A stretch of 7,163 bases of DNA from Methanosarcinaceae archaeon (GCA_028690255.1 JAQVBP010000072.1:7357-14519); one strand, 5' to 3'. Numbered from the stretch's first letter, positions 1 through 6,066 are shown. The notes: a model not told the origin generated them from the letters alone. Numbers and translations are program-made.

Positions 1-96
1 TGATACCTTTTCTGATACCTTTTCTGATACCTTTTCTGATACCTTTTCTGATACCTTTTCTGATACCTTTTCTGATACCTTTTCTGATACCTTTTC
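1..96. repeat. Perfect 12-bp tandem repeat, at least eight units, inside the ccmF-like gene
   Basis: Eight identical units of TGATACCTTTTC lie head to tail, and the array touches the window edge, so the true copy number is unknown. On the coding (minus) strand each unit reads GAA AAG GTA TCA, Glu-Lys-Val-Ser, and stays in frame because 12 is a multiple of three. There is no base change between units even at third codon positions. This suggests recent expansion by slippage rather than selection for the peptide alone. The repeat follows the last membrane helix, so it forms a charged C-terminal tail. Confidence 0.97.
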
Positions 97-996
97 TGAA
101 ATATAATCCGAAATTAAGAGCAGTACAATCCCTATTACCATCAGGTAAAACCCGCCCCAGAGGCAGGTCATGAAGGGCACCTTCCGAATGTAAAGGTCTA
201 CAGTCAGGTTTTTTGTATCCACAGCTTTTGGAGCTATAAAGAGTTCGTCCAGCAGCCCTCTCCGGATGTAAGTCTCTGTGTAAGACTGTTCCCATTTGAA
301 ATCGCTTATGTACTTTACTTCTCCCTGTTCAATGAGCCAGCTTCCTCGATAAACATCGAACTCAATAGTGCTCACGTAAGCCGAACCCGAATGCCCTCCG
401 TAGGGCTTGCCTTCAATCCCGGAGGAGATGTCCGTGACTCTTACATTGTATCCCATAGACTCGAAACTGCCAGTCTCTCCCACTTTGATTACGGCCGAGT
501 CTTCCTGGGTCATATTCGTGCTGAAGAGAATTCCCACCAGCAGCAGGACCACTCCAAGGTGGATTATGTGCGAACTTGCCTTTCGCACGGTCCCTGCAAA
601 GCTCCCGCTTCCTGAAGAAAGCAGCCTGTAGACAACTGCAAAAAGGGCGGTTGCAAGGAGCGGAAAGGCAATATCTACAGGGGTGTTTGAAAAAGGGGAC
701 AGGAAGAAAAAAAGCCCTGACCCGAGTAATCCCAGCCCCGACACTGCAAGGCTTTCCTTTTTGCCCGAGACTCCGCGCATCAGGCAAAGGGTCAGGAGTC
801 CCACAAGGGTAAGTGTGGGAAGGGCCGCGCGCCTGTTAAAATAGGCCTCGTCCAGAAGAATTTTATCTCCTGTGGCGAGTTTTACAATAAATGGGGTCAG
901 GAGCCCCATGGTTATTAAAGCTGCAAGCAGCACCAGAACCGCCACCGTGGCAAACATGGTGGTTCGGGCCGTGAGCATTTCATTGAGTTTTTTCAT
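1..996 (-). CDS. ccmF: CcmF-like cytochrome c haem lyase, C-terminal half (3' end outside window)
   Basis: The 332 visible residues resemble the C-terminal half of CcmF, the membrane protein that joins haem to apocytochrome c outside the membrane. Hydrophobic segments lie near residues 13-38, 58-75, 83-101, 106-126, 143-160 and 275-297. The fifth carries a His-Leu-Gly (H146), as in the bacterial segment thought to hold a haem b ligand. A hydrophilic extracytoplasmic domain spans about 161-274, with a CcmF-like YTETYIRRGLLDELFIAP stretch at 239-256. The N-terminal half with the tryptophan-rich WWD motif is absent. An in-frame stop at 1060-1062 rules out a fused N-terminal half directly upstream, so the protein is probably split and partnered by another gene. 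ATG at 996 is chosen; GTG at 1008 is an alternative, and neither has a clear ribosome site. The tail from residue 301 is eight EKVS repeats reaching the window edge. The family is fairly sure; the full length is unknown. Confidence 0.8.
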   Translation of the reverse strand, partial: MKKLNEMLTARTTMFATVAVLVLLAALITMGLLTPFIVKLATGDKILLDEAYFNRRAALPTLTLVGLLTLCLMRGVSGKKESLAVSGLGLLGSGLFFFLSPFSNTPVDIAFPLLATALFAVVYRLLSSGSGSFAGTVRKASSHIIHLGVVLLLVGILFSTNMTQEDSAVIKVGETGSFESMGYNVRVTDISSGIEGKPYGGHSGSAYVSTIEFDVYRGSWLIEQGEVKYISDFKWEQSYTETYIRRGLLDELFIAPKAVDTKNLTVDLYIRKVPFMTCLWGGFYLMVIGIVLLLISDYISEKVSEKVSEKVSEKVSEKVSEKVSEKVSEKVS

Positions 997-1154
997 GCTT
1001 TTTCCCACAAAGATACGATAATATTGATAGAGTTTGTTTTGAATCTGTTGAAAGAGGCTTTATTAAATGATTCCCAAGGGTGAGTATATTATGAGATGAA
1101 GGGGTGTGAATCCTCATTAAAATAAGGTTTAATCAAACTTTTAATCATATTAGC

Positions 1155-1222
1155 ATGAAAGTGCAATGTGTACTTTCATTTTTTGTGCCTGTTATTCGCA
1201 AATATCATGTATGTTTTTGAAA
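1155..1222 (+). repeat. Dispersed hairpin repeat, copy 1
   Basis: The arms ATGAAAGTGC (1155-1164) and GTACTTTCAT (1170-1179) pair over ten positions with one G-T wobble and a five-base loop, and six Ts follow. The next 40 or so bases also match the copy at 5893: both have TGCCTGT, then ATTC, then TCATGT, then a T run. The copy lies between two divergent genes, so it is unlikely to be a terminator for either. Confidence 0.75.
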
Positions 1223-1672
1223 TTAAAATCTACAACACAATTATTTAAGCAATTATAGTCATTTATGCAAATTACTACACTTTTCAATGAGGCAATTCGT
1301 ATGCTAATCCATAACTGAATACGCTTTTGTTTCTGGTTAAGAAGTTTAGTGTAAATCTTTACGTCAGGGGCTATATTTAAGAATGCCCAAAAAAATCAGG
1401 ATGTTTAGGTTTTTTGGAACGGTTCTGTCAAAATTTTCAACTAATATTTAATTCTCTAGTTATTATATTTATGATTGAATGGCGTTTTCGAAGTCAGATG
1501 TGAAAATCTTTGCCGTATTTGGGCCTTTCTTGAAAAGTCCTGTTCCCGGACCGGGTTGTTACATGCATACAAAAAGTTAAAAAGGATAAACATAAGGAAA
1601 GGTGTTGAATATCCTGTCCTCTTATTTAGGAATATCCATACATAAAAAAAATGGGTTGATAGCACGATCGAA

Positions 1673-1680
1673 TTTATAAT
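1673..1680 (+). promoter_or_regulatory. TATA-like box just before the carS ATG
   Basis: TTTATAAT lies about 20 bases before the ATG at 1697. If it is the promoter, transcription would begin close to that ATG and give an almost leaderless message, which would explain the missing ribosome site. The same bases would also be codons if carS starts further upstream. The two readings exclude each other. Confidence 0.25.
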
Positions 1681-1696
1681 CACAGCAGTCTGGCTG

Positions 1697-2224
1697 ATGC
1701 TTCCCGCCTACCTCCCGAACCCCTTTGCAGCCGTTTTCGGCGGGGGAAAAACAATTGATGGAGGCCGTGTCCTTTCGGACGGGAGAAGAATCCTCGGAGA
1801 CGGAAAAACCTGGAAAGGGCTTTTTGCAGGCATCTTTTTCGGGCTTCTTGCGGGATGCATCCAGATCTGGTTGAGCGGCCGGGGCTTTGAGGTCCTGGGC
1901 CTGGAAATGCCGGGTTTTGGGCCGGATTTCGGAAGCGCGTTTAAGGTTGTCTTCGCCCTGTCCTCAGGGGCCCTGTTCGGGGACATGTTCATGAGCTTTT
2001 TCAAGCGTCGGCTGGGCCTCAAGCGGGGTTCTCCCCTGCCCCTGGTCGACCAGCTTGATTTTGTCCTCGGGGCCTGGGTTTTTACCTACCTTGCGGCTCC
2101 TGCCTGGTTTACTGACAATTTTACCTTCGGAATTATGGCAACCGTGGTTGTGGTGACTCCGCTCCTTCATGTCATAACAAATGTAATAGGGTACTTTATA
2201 GGGGTCAAAAAAGAGCCCTGGTAA
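1697..2224 (+). CDS. carS: CDP-archaeol synthase (CTP:2,3-di-O-geranylgeranylglycerol-1-phosphate cytidylyltransferase)
   Basis: CarS is an integral membrane enzyme that activates the archaeal diether lipid precursor with CTP, giving CDP-archaeol for polar head-group attachment (EC 2.7.7.67). The 175 residues carry the family signatures GGGKTIDGGR (15-24), DGRRILGDGKTWKG (28-41) and GDMFMSFFKRRLGLKRG (95-111), followed by PLVDQLDFVLG (115-125). The last two parallel the Asp/Ser/Lys-Arg nucleotide-binding region of bacterial CdsA. Hydrophobic segments lie near 41-59, 82-100, 118-137 and 143-170. The ATG at 1697 is the only standard in-frame start and has no visible ribosome site. It falls inside the first helix: the preceding in-frame codons encode FIITAVWL, which would complete that helix, and the nearest upstream in-frame stop is at 1643. 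The real N-terminus may be longer. A 154-base gap to pyrE suggests separate transcription. Confidence 0.9.
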   Translation: MLPAYLPNPFAAVFGGGKTIDGGRVLSDGRRILGDGKTWKGLFAGIFFGLLAGCIQIWLSGRGFEVLGLEMPGFGPDFGSAFKVVFALSSGALFGDMFMSFFKRRLGLKRGSPLPLVDQLDFVLGAWVFTYLAAPAWFTDNFTFGIMATVVVVTPLLHVITNVIGYFIGVKKEPW

Positions 2225-2238
2225 ATGGAAGCGAGGGC

Positions 2239-2253
2239 AGGGCAATCCCTTTT
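2239..2253 (+). terminator. Weak hairpin plus T run after carS
   Basis: AGGG and CCCT pair around a CAAT loop and run directly into four Ts, 15 bases after the carS stop codon. The stem is only four base pairs. In archaea the T run may matter more than the stem. Confidence 0.3.
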
Positions 2254-2280
2254 ATCCCGTATAATATGGCAAAATCACGC

Positions 2281-2344
2281 ATTCCGGGATAGTATCAGCT
2301 ATACTGTATAATAGGGATAGGCCCGATACTGTTGGATCCGGAAT
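2281..2344. promoter_or_regulatory. pyrE promoter with nested inverted repeats around the TATA box
   Basis: A TATA box, TGTATAATAG, lies at about 2305-2314, placing a likely start near 2335-2340, before the pyrE ribosome site. ATTCCGG (2281-2287) and CCGGAAT (2338-2344) form a perfect inverted pair. AGTATC (2291-2296) and GATACT (2325-2330) form a second pair inside it. The 11-base palindrome TATACTGTATA (2300-2310) overlaps the box. All centre within a few bases of the TATA box, which is where a repressor could block TBP/TFB. The promoter is likely; the operator is inference. Confidence 0.5.
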
Positions 2345-2378
2345 AATTTTGAAATACTGCAATAAGACTGGTGAAAAT

Positions 2379-2936
2379 ATGGCAGCAGAAAAATCCGAAT
2401 CAGAAGAATTACAGGCACAGAAAATGGAACTTGTAGAGGCCCTCAAGGCCTGCGGAGCCGTCCGCTACGGGGACTTTACCCTGGCCTCGGGAAAGAAGAG
2501 CAAGTATTATATTGACATCAAAAAAGCAAGTACGGACCCTAAAACCTTAAAAGTCATCGCCGAACAGGCAGCTTTCCGGATAAAAGGAATGGATGCGGGG
2601 ATAGTGGCCGGAGTGGAACTCGGAGGGGTCCCGCTGGCAACTGCGGTTTCTCTGGAAACAGGCCTTCCCCTGCTCGTGGTCCGGAAAGCCGTAAAAGAAT
2701 ACGGCACAAAGGGCCGTTTTGTGGGAGAGCTGAAGCCCGGCCTTAATATAGCACTCCTTGAAGACGTAACCACAAGTGGGGGCTCGGTAAAAGAGGCCGT
2801 TGAAGCCCTTCAGGCGGCCGGGGGGAAGGTTTCCGGAGTGATCACGGTCGTGGACCGGGAAGCCGAAGCCGAAGATAATCTGAAAGCAGTCGGGGTGAAA
2901 CTCATTCCCCTGGTCCGGGCAAGTGATCTGCTCTAA
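2379..2936 (+). CDS. pyrE: Orotate phosphoribosyltransferase
   Basis: PyrE joins orotate to PRPP to make orotidine 5'-phosphate, the fifth step of UMP synthesis (EC 2.4.2.10), in the cytoplasm, usually as a dimer. The 185 residues show GDFTLASGKKSKYYIDIKKA (31-50), a family orotate/PRPP contact region. VRKAVKEYGTKGRFVG (101-116) is the flexible catalytic loop, and ALLEDVTTSGGS (125-136) is the PRPP-binding signature with its acidic pair. Length is normal for archaeal PyrE. The ATG at 2379 is chosen because GGTGA (2370-2374) sits at a suitable distance and matches the 16S rRNA tail. An in-frame TTG at 2349 would add ten residues but has no ribosome site. An internal ATG at 2424 would fit shorter homologues. 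The first 15 residues are polar and probably not part of the fold. It has its own promoter and terminator. Confidence 0.95.
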   Translation: MAAEKSESEELQAQKMELVEALKACGAVRYGDFTLASGKKSKYYIDIKKASTDPKTLKVIAEQAAFRIKGMDAGIVAGVELGGVPLATAVSLETGLPLLVVRKAVKEYGTKGRFVGELKPGLNIALLEDVTTSGGSVKEAVEALQAAGGKVSGVITVVDREAEAEDNLKAVGVKLIPLVRASDLL

Positions 2937-2938
2937 AA

Positions 2939-2962
2939 GGTTTTGAAAAACAAAATCTTTTT
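2939..2962 (+). terminator. Terminator after pyrE
   Basis: GGTTTTG (2939-2945) and CAAAATC (2951-2957) form a seven-pair stem with one G-U pair and an AAAAA loop, followed at once by five Ts. It begins two bases after the pyrE stop codon. This is the textbook hairpin-plus-U-run shape. Confidence 0.6.
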
Positions 2963-3298
2963 CATGCTGTGTCCTTTCAGGCCGCAGTTTTTCTTTCTGT
3001 ACTGCTTTATGTCTCGTTTTTCCTGCCCGGAGCTTTCCGGTTGCAGCTTTTATTTTTATTATTTACAGGAGTAACCACGGGAAGATATTTATTTGAAGAA
3101 ATAGAAAATTAGAAATCTCCTGCTGCATACAGGTTGAAAAATTATTGACAATCAATTATTAATTATCAAAGGCCTGGCAGGGGACAGCATTCCCCTGTAA
3201 AAACCTGGTCTGGCCTTTTCTTGCAGGCCGGAAGCCGTGGAATAGGCCCGGGCTATCGGGCCGGATCGAGTTTACGATAACACCTTTCATTTCTCACA
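2963..3298. other. Long gap between pyrE and purD; T-rich then structured
   Basis: No coding region is supported. The first part (2963-3070) is T-rich on the plus strand. It contains a small hairpin, CCGGA (3027-3031) with TCCGG (3036-3040), followed by T-rich sequence that could be a second termination site. A TATA-like GATATTTATT lies near 3083-3092, and a very AT-rich run covers 3137-3170. The GC-rich structured island at 3168-3262 is listed separately. The purD promoter lies to its right. Confidence 0.5.
3168..3262 (+). ncRNA. Candidate structured RNA or RNA leader before purD
   Basis: A GC-rich island within an AT-rich gap folds well on paper. The outer arms AAAGGCC (3168-3174) and GGCCTTT (3212-3218) pair perfectly over seven bases. 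They enclose a perfect seven-pair hairpin, CAGGGGA (3178-3184) with TCCCCTG (3191-3197). A separate perfect six-pair hairpin, GGCCCG (3245-3250) with CGGGCC (3257-3262), follows. An AT-rich, promoter-like stretch precedes it. A TATA box at about 3299 lies after it, so purD can be transcribed without it. I match it to no known RNA family; strand is assumed. Confidence 0.35.
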
Positions 3299-3308
3299 TT
3301 TATACAAA
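3299..3308 (+). promoter_or_regulatory. TATA box for purD
   Basis: TTTATACAAA predicts a transcription start near 3325-3330 and a leader of about 30 bases that includes the strong ribosome site GGAGG at 3343-3347. No clear operator is seen. Confidence 0.5.
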
Positions 3309-3356
3309 AAATTTTGAAGATTCAGTAATGATTTTTTTATCTGGAGGATCATACAA

Positions 3357-4670
3357 ATGAATGTTTTGCTTATTGGCGGGGGCGGTCGAGAACACGCCAT
3401 CGCAGAAGCTATTAAGAAAAGCAAACAGGGCCCTGCTCTTTATGCGGTAATGGCCCGGAAAAATCCGGGAATTGCCGCTCTATGTGAGGATTTCCTGCTG
3501 GAAAAGGAAACCGGGGTGGAAAAGGTCGTTGAGTATGCCAGAGCCAAAAAGGTCGATATAGCCTTTATAGGTCCGGAAGCCCCGCTTGCGGAAGGGCTCT
3601 CGGATGCTCTCTGGGAGGCCGGAGTGCCGGTCGTGGGCCCGAAAAAAGCCTGTGCCGTCATTGAGTTCGATAAGGCCTGGGCCCGAAATTTTATGAAAAA
3701 ATATGGGATTGAAGGCTGTCCTGAATACGGGGTCTTTACGGAAGAAGGGCCGGCTCATGCTTTCATTGATAAACTCGGAGACGTGGCGGTCAAACCCTCC
3801 GGTTTAACGGGGGGAAAGGGCGTTAAGGTCATGGGAGACCAGCTCCCTGACCTGGAAACTGCAAAGGCCTACGCAAGTGAACTGCTTGCTAAAGACTCCG
3901 TTGTAATCGAGGAGCGATTTGTCGGGGAAGAGTTTACGGTCCAGGCTTTCGTGGACGGAAAAGCCCTTGCTTTCTTCCCGGCTGTTCAGGACCACAAGAG
4001 GGTCTATGATGGCGACCTCGGACCCAATACCGGAGGTATGGGTTCATACACCGATTCGGGGGAACTTCTGCCCTTTATGCTCCCCGAAGACCTTGAAAAA
4101 GCAAAACAGATCATGAATGAGACCGTAAAGGCTCTTTACGAGGAGACCGGTCAGGGATACCAGGGCGTCCTCTACGGACAGTTCATCCTCACGGCCGGGG
4201 GTCCCAAAGTCATAGAATTTAACGCCAGGTTCGGAGACCCTGAAGCCATGAACGTGATCCCGCTGATCGAAACTGATTTTATGGAGGTTATGGAAGCGGT
4301 GGTAAAGGGTACTCTTGCCGATTTGCCCGTAAACTTCAGCAAAAAAGCCACGGTATGTAAATACGCGGTCCCTGCCGGTTACCCCGATTCCCCTGAAAAG
4401 GACAGTGAGGTAATTGTGGGCGATCTTGGAGAAGCTTCCCTTTATTATGCCAGTGTATATGAAATCGATGGGAAAGTCTACACCACAGGTTCCCGTTCTG
4501 TTGCGGTAGTGGGCCGTTCGGACACGATTGAAAAGGCTGAGGCAATCGCCCGGCAGGCGCTTGAAAATATTGAAGGTAAGCTGTTCTCAAGAAAGGACAT
4601 CGGCACCGCTGGTCTCATCCAGAAGAGGATAGACCATATGAAAGAACTGAGAGGCTACAAAGAAGCTTAA
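3357..4670 (+). CDS. purD: Phosphoribosylamine-glycine ligase (GAR synthetase)
   Basis: PurD uses ATP to join glycine to 5-phosphoribosylamine, the second step of purine synthesis (EC 6.3.4.13), as a soluble ATP-grasp enzyme. The 437 residues are complete and of normal family length. The N-terminal domain opens with the nucleotide-fold loop LLIGGGGREHA (4-14) and has IGPEAPLAEGL at 71-81. The ATP-grasp core shows VAVKPSGLTGGKGVKVM (143-159) and the hinge VIEERFVGEEFTV (183-195). The substrate and metal region DHKRVYDGDLGPNTGGMGSY (212-231) and EFNARFGDPE (287-296) supply the expected acidic, Asn and Arg residues. The C-terminal domain is 330-437. The ATG is fixed by GGAGG nine bases upstream and by alignment of the first strand. 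It has a nearby TATA box and a gap of 274 bases to argF, so it is probably transcribed alone. Confidence 0.97.
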   Translation: MNVLLIGGGGREHAIAEAIKKSKQGPALYAVMARKNPGIAALCEDFLLEKETGVEKVVEYARAKKVDIAFIGPEAPLAEGLSDALWEAGVPVVGPKKACAVIEFDKAWARNFMKKYGIEGCPEYGVFTEEGPAHAFIDKLGDVAVKPSGLTGGKGVKVMGDQLPDLETAKAYASELLAKDSVVIEERFVGEEFTVQAFVDGKALAFFPAVQDHKRVYDGDLGPNTGGMGSYTDSGELLPFMLPEDLEKAKQIMNETVKALYEETGQGYQGVLYGQFILTAGGPKVIEFNARFGDPEAMNVIPLIETDFMEVMEAVVKGTLADLPVNFSKKATVCKYAVPAGYPDSPEKDSEVIVGDLGEASLYYASVYEIDGKVYTTGSRSVAVVGRSDTIEKAEAIARQALENIEGKLFSRKDIGTAGLIQKRIDHMKELRGYKEA

Positions 4671-4824
4671 CAGAGAAACTCAGGAATAAGTCAAATTATA
4701 ATATCAGGAATTTTTGTTAACAAGAATGATTATTTAGGTAAATGGAACTATTACTCACTCAGCTTTAAAATACGGAATTTCTATAAAACACACATGAAAC
4801 TCTTCGAGAAACAGACACAAATAA

Positions 4825-4887
4825 ATGAAAGTGCTTGAACGCACTTTCATACCAAAATTAGAGCAATTTTCGAAATAAAATCTAAAA
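4825..4887 (+). repeat. Dispersed hairpin repeat, copy 3, upstream of argF
   Basis: ATGAAAGTGC (4825-4834) and GCACTTTCAT (4841-4850) form a perfect ten-pair stem around a six-base loop. Further right, TTTTCGAAATAAAATCTA resembles the sequence following copy 1 near 1214-1231, so relatedness goes beyond the stem. No T run follows directly, unlike the other two copies. It ends against the argF TATA box, so it could be a purD terminator, an argF operator, or simply a mobile palindrome. Confidence 0.6.
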
Positions 4888-4896
4888 TTATATTTT
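4885..4896 (+). promoter_or_regulatory. TATA box for argF
   Basis: AAATTATATTTT predicts a start near 4915-4920, giving a leader of about 25-30 bases. That leader contains a six-codon ORF at 4928-4948. Confidence 0.45.
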
Positions 4897-4927
4897 TTCC
4901 CTTCCTTTCCATAGAAATTTTAAGAAA

Positions 4928-4948
4928 ATGCGAGTTGATTCAGGATGA
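4928..4948 (+). CDS. Six-codon upstream ORF overlapping the argF start
   Basis: An ATG at 4928 reads Met-Arg-Val-Asp-Ser-Gly and stops at a TGA sharing three bases with argF: ATGA at 4945-4948 holds both the argF start and the uORF stop. It would lie about ten bases from the predicted start of the message and includes one arginine codon. No ribosome site precedes it. Translation would bring ribosomes to the argF start, so coupling or arginine sensing is possible, but a chance ORF of this length is common. Treat as a hypothesis. Confidence 0.2.
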   Translation: MRVDSG

Positions 4949-5850
4949 AGGATTTTCTTTCAATAGCTGACCTCTCCCGTGAGGAGATTCTGGAACTCAT
5001 CGAGATGGCCATAGACCTAAAGAAAAAGCGCAAAACAGGCAAGGAAAGTGAACTTCTGAAAAACAAAAGTCTTGCCATGATTTTTGAGAAGTCTTCCACC
5101 CGGACAAGGGTTTCCTTTGAGGTGGGCATGACGGATTTCGGAGGGCATGCTCTCTACCTGAACCCCAAGGACATCCAGATCGGAAGGGGTGAAACGGTTG
5201 AAGATACCGCTCGAACCCTTTCTCGCTATGTGCACGGGATTATTGCCAGGGTCTATAGCCACGAGACCGTGGCAAAACTTGCGGAGTACGCGACCGTGCC
5301 CGTGATAAACGCCCTTTCGGACATTGAGCACCCCTGCCAGATCATCGCGGATTTCATGACCATCGTTGAGTATAAAGGCAAACTCGAAGGCCTGAAATTC
5401 GCCTGGATCGGAGACGGGAACAACGTCTGCCAGTCTGCCATGCTGGGTTGTGCGCTTGTGGGAATGGAGTTTTCCGCAGCCTGCCCGGATGGCTTCAAGC
5501 CCGATGAGGCCTTTGTTGAAAAAGCCAGGGAACTTGGCGGCAAGATAACGATTACCGACAAGCCTGAAGAGGCCGCAAAAGACGCCGATGTTATCTACAC
5601 CGATGTCTGGGTCTCCATGGGGGACGAAGCTGAAAAGGAAAAGAGGTTCAAAGTCTTTGAAGGCTACCAGGTTAACGATGAACTGCTGGCCCTGGCAAAA
5701 CCCGACGTGATTGTGGAACACTGTCTCCCGGCCCACAGGGGCGAGGAAATCTCCGCCGAGGTTATGGACGGCCCGCATTCCGTGGTCTTTGACGAAGCCG
5801 AAAACCGGCTGCATGCTCACAAGGCAATTATTCTGAAATTGATGGCATGA
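4945..5850 (+). CDS. argF: Ornithine carbamoyltransferase
   Basis: ArgF transfers the carbamoyl group from carbamoyl phosphate to ornithine, making citrulline in arginine synthesis (EC 2.1.3.3). It is cytoplasmic and normally a homotrimer or multiple of it. The 301 residues are complete and of usual length. The carbamoyl-phosphate motif STRT is at 51-54 (SSTRTRVSFEVG) and HPCQ at 129-132. WIGDGNNV (154-161), DVWVSMG (220-226) and HCLPAHRG (259-266) are the features that separate ornithine from aspartate carbamoyltransferases; aspartate enzymes lack the SMG loop and the catalytic Cys. The ATG at 4945 fits the family N-terminus, but the ribosome site is weak (GAG near 4932, CAGG adjoining the ATG). 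The gene is flanked by ATGAAAGT hairpin repeats on both sides and has its own promoter and terminator. Confidence 0.97.
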   Translation: MKDFLSIADLSREEILELIEMAIDLKKKRKTGKESELLKNKSLAMIFEKSSTRTRVSFEVGMTDFGGHALYLNPKDIQIGRGETVEDTARTLSRYVHGIIARVYSHETVAKLAEYATVPVINALSDIEHPCQIIADFMTIVEYKGKLEGLKFAWIGDGNNVCQSAMLGCALVGMEFSAACPDGFKPDEAFVEKARELGGKITITDKPEEAAKDADVIYTDVWVSMGDEAEKEKRFKVFEGYQVNDELLALAKPDVIVEHCLPAHRGEEISAEVMDGPHSVVFDEAENRLHAHKAIILKLMA

Positions 5851-5873
5851 ATTTTGCCATCAGTTTCTTTTTA
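5840..5873 (+). terminator. argF terminator with the stop codon in the loop
   Basis: TGATGGCA (5840-5847) and TGCCATCA (5855-5862) form a perfect eight-pair stem. The seven-base loop includes the argF TGA stop. A T-rich tract (5864-5873) follows. The stem's left arm is coding sequence for the final Leu-Met-Ala. Confidence 0.6.
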
Positions 5874-5892
5874 TTTACGAGCTTCATTTGGT

Positions 5893-5959
5893 ATGAAAGT
5901 ACTGTGTACTTTCATTTTTTATGCCTGTAATTCAAAAATTTCATGTGCGTTTTTTCAAA
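5893..5959 (+). repeat. Dispersed hairpin repeat, copy 2, after argF
   Basis: ATGAAAGTAC (5893-5902) and GTACTTTCAT (5906-5915) form a perfect ten-pair stem with a three-base loop, ending in six Ts. The 65 or so bases are clearly related to copy 1 at 1155-1222. Lying 43 bases beyond the argF stop, it could act as a second terminator, but the earlier hairpin already fits that role. Confidence 0.75.
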
Positions 5960-6066
5960 GGTCCGTCATTTTTTAATTTCTAAGCTTTTTTATTCCGGAG
6001 CCTGCTTTTTTTGATTTCAAATTTCCGGCTTCCTGCGAAATTATTTATAAACAGTCTACGGGAAAG

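Larger units (their letters stand above)
1063..1696. other. AT-rich gap between divergent ccmF-like and carS genes
   Basis: About 630 bases with no convincing gene. The left end should hold the minus-strand promoter of the ccmF-like gene; a TTTAATAAA-like box lies near 1060-1068. One copy of the ATGAAAGT hairpin repeat lies at 1155-1222. TATA-like stretches occur near 1371-1379 and 1463-1470. A short palindrome, CCCGGACCGGG, sits near 1545. The octamer GAATATCC occurs twice between 1600 and 1640. Small ORFs here lack ribosome sites and typical codon use. The gap is long enough to hide a small RNA or a decayed gene, but I cannot identify one. Confidence 0.5.

Noticed and set aside
1..96. CRISPR array
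   Set aside because: The units are 12 bp and directly abut without spacers, and they are in frame inside a coding sequence.
413..787. A 124-codon minus-strand frame within the ccmF-like gene
   Set aside because: It is in a different frame from the CcmF-like protein on the same strand; its Cys- and Arg-rich composition is typical of an out-of-frame reading.
1391..1440. Possible insertion-sequence end around GGTTCTGTCAAAATTTTC
   Set aside because: No matching inverted end, target duplication or transposase-like frame was found in the window.
1383..1451. A 22-codon ORF beginning Met-Pro-Lys-Lys-Ile-Arg
   Set aside because: No ribosome site, and the nearby TATA-like box is too close for the ORF to be in the resulting message.
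1456..1683. A 75-codon minus-strand frame before carS
   Set aside because: Mixed hydrophobic and basic content with no ribosome site or recognisable motif; AT-rich intergenic sequence gives such frames by chance.
5017..5820. A 267-codon open frame on the minus strand opposite argF
   Set aside because: It lies wholly within argF, whose motifs are unmistakable. The frame is open because of the high GC codon bias on the other strand.
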